A DNA stretch of 64,000 nucleotides from Kuschelorhynchus macadamiae (Eukaryota > Arthropoda > Insecta > Coleoptera > Curculionidae). A model generated the notes under the pieces. That model saw nothing but the letters and a program-made list of their open reading frames with translations. It did no database searches and was not told the DNA's origin. Made by a program: the position numbers and the translations under genes. The stretch lies in assembly GCA_030620095.1 (NCBI GenBank), contig JAUTXW010001306.1, positions 2,553,001 through 2,617,000 on the forward strand, in the 5' to 3' direction. This document shows positions 58,022-64,000 of the stretch, in pieces; positions within the stretch are counted from its first letter, which is position 1, and every line of letters starts with the position of its first letter.

Positions 58022-59240
58022 TAGGTTAGGTTAAAAGTGAGTGGATCAAACCGACCCTCCACTGTGGTCTATTCTGGCTCACACCTATATTTACACTTCC
58101 CCGAGCAACTCTTAAGTCCTAAATGAGTCTTATTATTGCCTTAGGGGAGGTATTGTTCAAGTCCTCGGGCACCAGGATATCTCTACCGAAAATAGAGAAC
58201 CTGCTCCTGGCAGCTTCACATAACACATGTCTGGCTGTCTCATCATCCTCCATACATAGGCGGCACTCGGATTCGTTTTCAAGCCCCATCCTGTGCATAT
58301 GATGTCTTAGACCACAATGGCCAGTGTATAGGCCTACTGCTGTTTTGAGCTTAATTCTGTTCATATTTAACAGACTTTTTATTATCCTCTTCTTTATAGG
58401 AAGAGGGATAAATGCCTTTGCATGGGACAGGCCTGGCAGTCCAAGCCAATAGAGATTAGCTTTTTCCTCAACCAGGTCCAAAATAGTGCGCTTGGCCGTT
58501 TCGTGGGATACTCTTAAAGCTGGTTCAGGTCACACTTCGTCTCTGCTCCTTTCTTTGCTAGAAGGTCCGCAAACTCATTTCCCTCCAAACCTGCATGTCC
58601 TGGTATCCAGATAAGAGAGATTTTATTGTCGCTCTCCAGGCCAGCAAGTGCCTTTTGGCAGTTCCAGACTGTTTTGGATGTACAATGACTCGCTTCAAGT
58701 TTTTTGATGATCCTGCAACATTCTAATACACAATTCAATAGCATGGACTTCTGCTTGGAATATTGAGGTGCTATTTCCCAGGCTTACTGACAGATCAATC
58801 TTCGGTCTTACCTCATGTATTCCAGCTCCTACACCTTTATTGGTTTTGGAGCCGTACGTGAAGAGGCACAGCTCTCCTTTAAGTAGATCAGATTTATTCT
58901 GATCCCACTCCTCTTTCCCTGGGAGGTGGTTTTTCACAACTTTTAGCATGGATGATTCCATGTGACTCGTGCTATCCACCATGCTGTTGGTAACATGATG
59001 GATGATGGTCTGTATGTTATCCTCATTGCTTCCCCTTCCACAAACAGGTGGAGTGGTGGAAATTTCAAAAGGAGCTCCATGGCCTGTTTGTCTTGGGCAA
59101 CACTTTGTTATCCCTTGCTGCACCAGGCTACAGAGCCATAGGCTATCATTGGTCTTATGACCATTAGGTACAGCCAATATAGCTGTTTTGGTCTCATACC
59201 CCATAAATTCCCGGAGATTTTACGGCAGATCCATAAGGAT
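58022..59240 (-). pseudogene. RNase H-bearing LINE (element A), 3' part
   Basis: Minus strand. From high to low coordinate: end of the RT region ('KLSLWICRKISGNLWGMRPK' near 59215), RNase H ('LFTYGSKTNKGVGAGIHE' near 58860, 'FQAEVHAIELC', 'WIPGHAGLEGNEFADLLAKK' near 58570), and a Cys-rich end ('ECRLCMEDDETARHVLC' near 58240). RNase H normally has Asp where this copy has Tyr (FTYGSK), so a catalytic residue is lost. Several frame changes are present. The 3' end is near 58022, where 'aacctaacctaa' (minus strand) closes the element. RT plus RNase H order fits the R1/LOA/I group. Confidence 0.85.
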
Positions 59241-59257
59241 AGTTTAGCTTTCTGAAC

Positions 59258-60910
59258 TATTTTATTTATTTATTTATTTATTTCGGGACTTGCCCAATCA
59301 TATTTTCATTATACATTACTAAAAAAATACAAAATATTATAAACAGTGTCAAAACAGAACTATATATAATTCAATAACATTGAACTATCAGTTATTTAAA
59401 AACCATATCAAGAGACTAAAATACTTAAAAACACTAAACATACACAATGACTGCACTTTTACAAATAAAAAATATTACGTCCGTTTTAAACAATACAAAG
59501 AACAATTAGATATATCTAGCTCAATGCTATTTGCATTGGCCTTCATCCTATTCACACTGGAATTCTGACCATACAAAGTACGATGGTGTTCCAGGGCTAA
59601 AGTAGTGGTGCATCTTAACGAGCGAGCAGGAACGTGAATTCCAAACCTCGCAAGTAATTCTGGATTATTTATCATACCAGTTATGACTTTGTAAACAAAG
59701 AGTTCATCAAAATTATTCCTACGGTGCGACAAAATAGTTAATCCTGTTAGCGTTCGAAGATCTTCATAATTGACATTTTCAAGTGGAATCTTAAGTTTAA
59801 AAGCTATATATTGTAGGAACTTATTTTGAACGCGCTCAATCCGGTATACATGTATAGCGAAATATGGACACCAAACACAAACACTACTCTCCAAGTGACT
59901 TCTAACTAAGCCAATGTAGAGCATTTTCAGTGCATTCAGATTGTTAAAATCTTGAGTGTGTCTTTTAATAAATCCTAACATTTTAAGAGCCTTATTACAA
60001 CACAGATCAATATACTCAGCATAAGTCAGTTTTTTCAGATTCAATTTCATTACCATCAAGAGAGTAAGTGTTCACAGTTGGTGACACGCTCCTGTTAAAT
60101 TGGATATACTTACACTTTTTAATGTTTAAGCTCTTTCTATTTTCCCTACACCATACTTCAAATCTCAGGAGATCATCCTGCAACCACTGTGACGAATCTA
60201 GACAGTTTATACAACTAAATATCTTTAAATCGTCAGCATAAAGCAATACTTCGCTGTGCTCAAAACAATTAACTGCATCTTTAATAAACAAATTAAATAA
60301 CAGTGGTGCAAGATGAGCCCCTTGTGGGACATCAGTGTAGCCAAGTATGGATGGGAGAAAAATGAATTGTTTACTTTAATTATTTACCCTATCGAAGGCC
60401 TTCGAGAAATCAGTGTATATTGAATCCACTAAATAGCCTTTCTCCAAAGCCTGCAATATTGTATCCTGATATACAAGGAGATTTGTTGTTATCGACCTAC
60501 CACCCATAAACCCATGTTGTCTTGTTGATATTACATTTCTAAATGCAAAAGTTAAGTGATCATTAATTAATGATTCAAACATATTAGGAATCTGAGAGAT
60601 CAGGGTGATTGGCCTACATAAAGACTGGTTGAACAGGAGCTATAAAGGCCTTGCTAAGGAAAAAGCACAGTTTTTAAGAATTAGAGGAGGTATATTATCA
60701 GGCCCTGCGCCTTTGCTGACATCAATTTTATATAGTTTTCCCAACACACTAGAGATTGTTACACTGCAAGAACTAATGGAGACATAGGCATTACTATCCA
60801 TATTAAAAGTGGTACCCTGGGATGATGAACATGTGTAGACAGAAGAGAAATGCCTGGCAAAGAGATCTGCCATGTCATTCCCCTCTGTTGCCACAATATG
60901 TATACATATA
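59258..60910 (-). pseudogene. LINE with (TAAA)n tail (element B), nested in element A
   Basis: Minus strand, 5' truncated. In order: pre-RT region 'VSKGAGPDNIPPLILKN' near 60690; RT 'RQHGFMGGRSITTN' near 60515 and 'DFSKAFDRVN' near 60390; 'LAPLLFNLF' near 60300; catalytic box YADD near 60240; C-terminal region 59475-60059 ('KALKMLGFIKRHTQDF', 'RSHLESSVCVW'). Internal deletions lie near 60605-60640 and 60300-60376. The 3' end is the tail of TAAA units at 59258-59283 preceded by 'gggcaagtcccg'. Jockey/CR1-like. Confidence 0.85.
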
Positions 60911-60929
60911 CAGAAGAGCATTCCAGTTC

Positions 60930-62060
60930 AGCGTTTTATTCAGGATAATTCCTAAACATTTCACTTCAGCTGAAAATGGTATCACCTATCCCCTTAAGAT
61001 TCTGTCTAAAAGCTCCAAAGTTTTTTCCTAGAGCCTGTAAAGTTTCCATCTGGCCGTTTTAGCGATCCCAGTTCCTGAACAGGCTCCCTGGACAGAATCT
61101 TGTGGACTCTGGCACTGGTGGGTATATTTGATATACCCTCACAGAACCTTTTTCATCACTCTGTTTTGGCTTTCCTGATTGCTTTATTGTAGTTTGTTAA
61201 AGCAGTTCTATATTGGTCCCATTCATCTGATATTTTAGCTTAATTGAACAGTCTATGAACTTCTTTCCTTAATTTATTCAGGTTATTATTCCAACAAGGT
61301 GTATTTCTATTGTCATTTTTTAACCTTCAGTGAACAGTTTTCGTGATATGATGAGATTATGGCAGTTGTGATTTGGTCCGTCGTAAACTCTAGTTGTTCA
61401 CGATTATTGATTGAGGTAGATATGTGGCAGAGATTGGATTGTAGAGACATTTTATAGCCGTTCCAATCTGTGCTTCTTGCATCATGATATTTGACCTCAG
61501 GCCTGGGGCCTACTATAATGTCAAACCGGATGTGTCTATGATCTGAGCACGATGGTTCAGGTGACACCTTCCAGTCAGAAATTTTATTGCTAATAAAGCT
61601 TGTACTAATTGTTAAATCGAGAACCTCTCTCCTAACTCTAGTAACAAAAGTTGGTTCAGACCCTGAGTTATTTACGAGTCCGTCTCCCATTAAATATTTA
61701 AAAAGTGACTCATCTTTTTGGTTGATGTCCGTGCTTCCCCATGCTACATGGTGTGCGTTGGCATCACATCCAATCACTAGCTGTAATCTCTTCCATTTGC
61801 AGTGCACAATTAGGTCGCACACTGCTTTTGGAGACAGTTCTTCTGCTTCCCTGTCGCCAGGGAAATAAGCAGAGCATACGATTAACTCTTGCTCTCCCTA
61901 TCCCCCTATCCAGCAGTGAGACGTGTATAGCTGCCACGTCTCTTGTGCAGAACTCTGAAAGTAGAAAATAATTTATGTTCTTCTTGATAAGGAAACATGC
62001 TCTGGGTTTTCCCTTGATGCTTAACTTTAAGGTGAACCTTAAATAAAAGACTTCCATTGC
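60930..62060 (-). pseudogene. RNase H-bearing LINE (element A), 5' part with endonuclease
   Basis: Minus strand. Endonuclease (APE type): 'LVIGCDANAHHVAWGSTDIN' near 61770, 'PTFVTRVRREVLDLTIS' near 61635, 'SCSDHRHIRFDI' near 61540, the last with the SDH motif. Then the linker ('DEWDQYRTALTNYNKAIRKA' near 61230, 'ARVHKILSREP') and, after a deletion of most of RT, 'EVKCLGIILNKTLNWN' near 60935. Element B then interrupts, and A resumes at 59240. Frame changes and stops occur throughout. Confidence 0.85.
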
Positions 62061-62282
62061 ACGGGTAGTTAAATTGACTTTAAGCCTGGTTTAAGTCATC
62101 TGAGATAAGCCAAAGATTTTTGAGGCTTAAGCTTTACATATACCCAAAAAAAACAAAAAACCAGATGTTTATAAAAAATTCTAAAAGATATAAAATTAGC
62201 AACATTCTTTAACAAAATGTTTTCTTAAAACTTAAAATAACAAACCTAATAGAGTACACCTAGGGGATACAAGAGTTCCTTA

Positions 62283-62735
62283 AAAATTTAAATATTTTGT
62301 ATTTCCACACTTAGCTTTTTAAAAAACTTTTTTTAAAGGTGTAAAATCTTAAATTTTAATAAACTTTAAACTAAATAATAAATAGTAGTAGCCCCAGCGC
62401 CAACCCCTGAGGCACTCCATATTTAATTGGCAGAAGTTCTGAAGCTCTATTATTATAATCTACAATTTGATACTGATTTGTGAGATAGGAGTGAAATAAT
62501 TTAAGACTTTGGAGGGAAAAGTGGTAATATTTAAGTTTAGATGTAAGCAAATCGAGGCGAGACACAGTCAAATGTCCTGGTTAGGTCACAAAACAAGGCT
62601 GCTAAATGATTTCCGGTGTTAAAGGCTGTGGTGATAATAGAAATAAGCTTATTTATGGCCATCGCTGTAGACATTCCATTTCTAAATCTGAACTGTTGTT
62701 TGTTTAAAAAATTATTTTGCAAAATAACACATTCT
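62283..62735 (-). pseudogene. LINE RT fragment (element C), proximal piece
   Basis: Minus strand: 'FRNGMSTAMAINKL' near 62670, 'AALFCDLTRTFDCVSP' near 62600, 'LKYYHFSLQSLKLFHSYLTN' near 62510, 'YGVPQGLALGLLLF' near 62410. This is the first half of a jockey-type RT, up to the VPQG motif. The family differs from element B. The YADD half is missing. The border near 62283 is approximate. Confidence 0.8.
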
Positions 62736-63588
62736 ACATTTAAGTGCTTTTAATTTTCTGGGCATTATCTTTGATGAGAAATTGACTTTTTTTATCTTAG
62801 TATTAATACCATAATAATCTTAACTGTGGGAATTTTTCAGGGCTCATTAAATGTTGCAATAAAGCACTTAAAATGAGAGAGTTGGAATTTGTAAAAAGGC
62901 ATACAGGAGACTTCTCTTTACTAATATATTTGTCCAGAATATACAGAATGATTTACTCTCTATGTGCAGAAAATGCAAATATATTCAGCTTAGTTCTGGG
63001 CATTATCTTTGATGAGAAATTGTAGTCACCTAGAAAGTAGTGTTTGTGTTTGGTCCCCATATTATTTAAAGTTCATTAATAAAATAGAAAGGATACAAAA
63101 CAGATTTCTTATATATATTGCATTCAAAATGAAAATTCCAAAGGATGATATTGACTATAATGTGCTTCGCTCCCGGCTGGGGCTTCTTACCCTTTCGGGC
63201 AGAACTTTGATAAAATTTTTATTTATAAACTGTTGTCAAATATGATCACTTGTCCTGAGTTGCTTTCTCAGATTAATATACATGCTCCATCTAGAATTTT
63301 GAGAGATACCTATACATTTTCTCTTGAACAACATAGAACTTTATATGGTCAGAACTCTGCTATAAATAGAATGGTGACAAACGCAAATAAGATCACGGTT
63401 GACATATTCTGTTCCTCTCTGCGGGTGGTTAGAGGATCTTTACTGAATATATGACATTTTGTACAGTAATTTTTTTTTCTTCGTTGTATATTTTATTTCT
63501 TAGTTTATAAGTAAATTATATGTATTTTACCTGTTTGATGGATTGAGCATGTCCCATAATAAATAAATAAATAAAATAAAAAAAATAC
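62736..63588 (+). pseudogene. LINE C-terminal fragment with (TAAA)n tail (element D), nested in element C
   Basis: Plus strand: 'LGIIFDEKL' near 62760, 'CCNKALKM' near 62850, 'KRHTGDFS' near 62895, 'SHLESSVCVWSPYYLKFINK' near 63022, 'NRFLIYIAFKMKIPKDDIDY' near 63096, 'LEQHRTLYGQNSAINRM' near 63325, stop near 63452. The tail is TAAA units (63556-63588) after 'gagcatgtccca', the same tail context as element B, so B and D belong to one family group. A 29-bp piece is directly repeated (62756-62784 and 62994-63022), and the order of motifs is scrambled. Confidence 0.8.
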
Positions 63589-63629
63589 ATTAAAGTTGTC
63601 AGAGTTCAATATTAACTAACATTATTTTT

Positions 63630-63792
63630 TTAAATTTTGTTTTCTCGAAACCGATTAACTATTTCCCAAGAGGTCTGTACTGGATTAGCTGAGTTTCTGA
63701 TATAGGCATCATGCGCATTTATTTTTGCCTCGCGTACCTTTACACCATACTTCTTGGTATATTTCTTAATATCATCCCAAAATATTTTTTAG
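63630..63792 (-). pseudogene. LINE linker fragment, probably distal piece of element C
   Basis: Minus strand: 'DIKKYTKKYGVKVREAKIN' then 'AHDAYIRNSANPVQTSWEIV'. This looks like the endonuclease-RT linker of jockey-type LINEs. Same strand as the RT fragment at 62283-62735 and in the right order if element D is removed. Confidence 0.6.
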
Positions 63793-63960
63793 ATCATTAT
63801 TGAAAAAGTTAATATTTTACTCCGATCAAATGCTTCAAACTAGTTTTTGGCCCTCCTATGTAATGGTCAGAAGATTCAATTTTAAAAAAGTAAATTTTAA
63901 AAACACTAATAAAAAATCTGAAAATTTTCAGAGTTCTCCTCAAGACATAACAATGATATA

Positions 63961-64000
63961 ACCCTCGGTGTTTATTATCAAAATGTAAGAAGCCTAATGA
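63961..64000 (+). CDS. Start of a LINE endonuclease domain, cut by the window edge
   Basis: Plus strand reads 'TLGVYYQNVRSLM', the typical opening of an APE-type endonuclease in jockey-like LINEs (the (Y/W)QN-x-(R/G)-x-L motif). Only 40 bases are in the window, so nothing more can be said. Confidence 0.5.

Noticed and set aside
62283..63588. One LINE copy with a 5' inversion from twin priming
   Set aside because: The minus RT piece and the plus C-terminal piece look like different families, and a further minus piece lies beyond the plus tail, so nested insertion explains the order better.

Overview
The window is AT-rich animal DNA, almost certainly from an insect. Pieces of genes are split by GT..AG introns, one exon is clearly tryptophan 2,3-dioxygenase of the insect vermilion type, and the rest is dominated by transposable elements typical of arthropods: hAT, pogo-like, Ty3, BEL/Pao with env, jockey-type and RNase H-bearing LINEs, and a tRNA-derived SINE. 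The order or species cannot be fixed from sequence alone. There is no operon structure, rRNA, stand-alone tRNA gene or CRISPR array.

Layout. 1-5.1 kb: AT-rich non-coding DNA with reverse-oriented pieces of a dispersed 'ATGGCGG' complex repeat, a 3-unit tandem array (1765-2440) and a CGAGA fold-back (641-736). 5.15-5.6 kb: hAT/ZMYM1-like (DUF4371) fragment. 6.33-9.14 kb: a complete 2.8-kb DNA transposon with perfect 33-bp terminal inverted repeats, TA flanks, TIR-like subterminal sites, and an intron-bearing, twice frameshifted transposase-like gene of the 'YSDNCTGQNKN' family. 9.76-9.92 kb: the vermilion exon on the minus strand. 10.2 and 14.6 kb: two unidentified exon-like islands on the plus strand. 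10.56-11.08 kb: a ~145-bp tandem array. 12.8-14.4 kb: a broken pogo-like element. 15.05-15.94 kb: an internally deleted hAT with target-site duplication (TSD).

16.2-22.2 kb: an inverted pair of complex-repeat copies, with a decayed Ty3-type LTR retrotransposon (17391-22127) inserted in the plus-oriented arm. 22.4-31.5 kb: small hAT-like elements and two ~1.8-kb complex-repeat arrays in the same orientation. 31.5-38.1 kb: mostly unrecognised DNA with an acidic, Trp-rich coding remnant at 33.7-34.0 kb. 38128-46863: a young BEL/Pao element with 379-bp LTRs differing at about three sites, CTAAA TSD, gag-pol with one frameshift in integrase, and a C-terminal envelope-like domain of the baculovirus F/errantivirus type. 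47.2-47.6 kb: a SINE. 48206-51858: a nearly whole hAT (TSD TCCACGGG) with a three-exon BED-finger transposase broken by two frameshifts and one stop. 52418-54751: a second, older hAT (TSD ATCATGAA). 57.4 kb: probable first coding exon of a host gene, with an Spt2-like N terminus. 58.0-64.0 kb: a nest of LINEs in which one family with a (TAAA)n tail has inserted twice into other LINEs, plus the start of another LINE at the window edge.

Working together: little host biology is visible. The vermilion exon sits in a TE-loaded intron landscape, and no neighbouring vermilion exon could be found in the window. The elements supply a history of insertion: complex repeat first, then the Ty3 element into it; an RNase H LINE, then a (TAAA)n LINE into that. 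The least familiar items are the 33-bp-TIR transposon and the composite ATGGCGG repeat.
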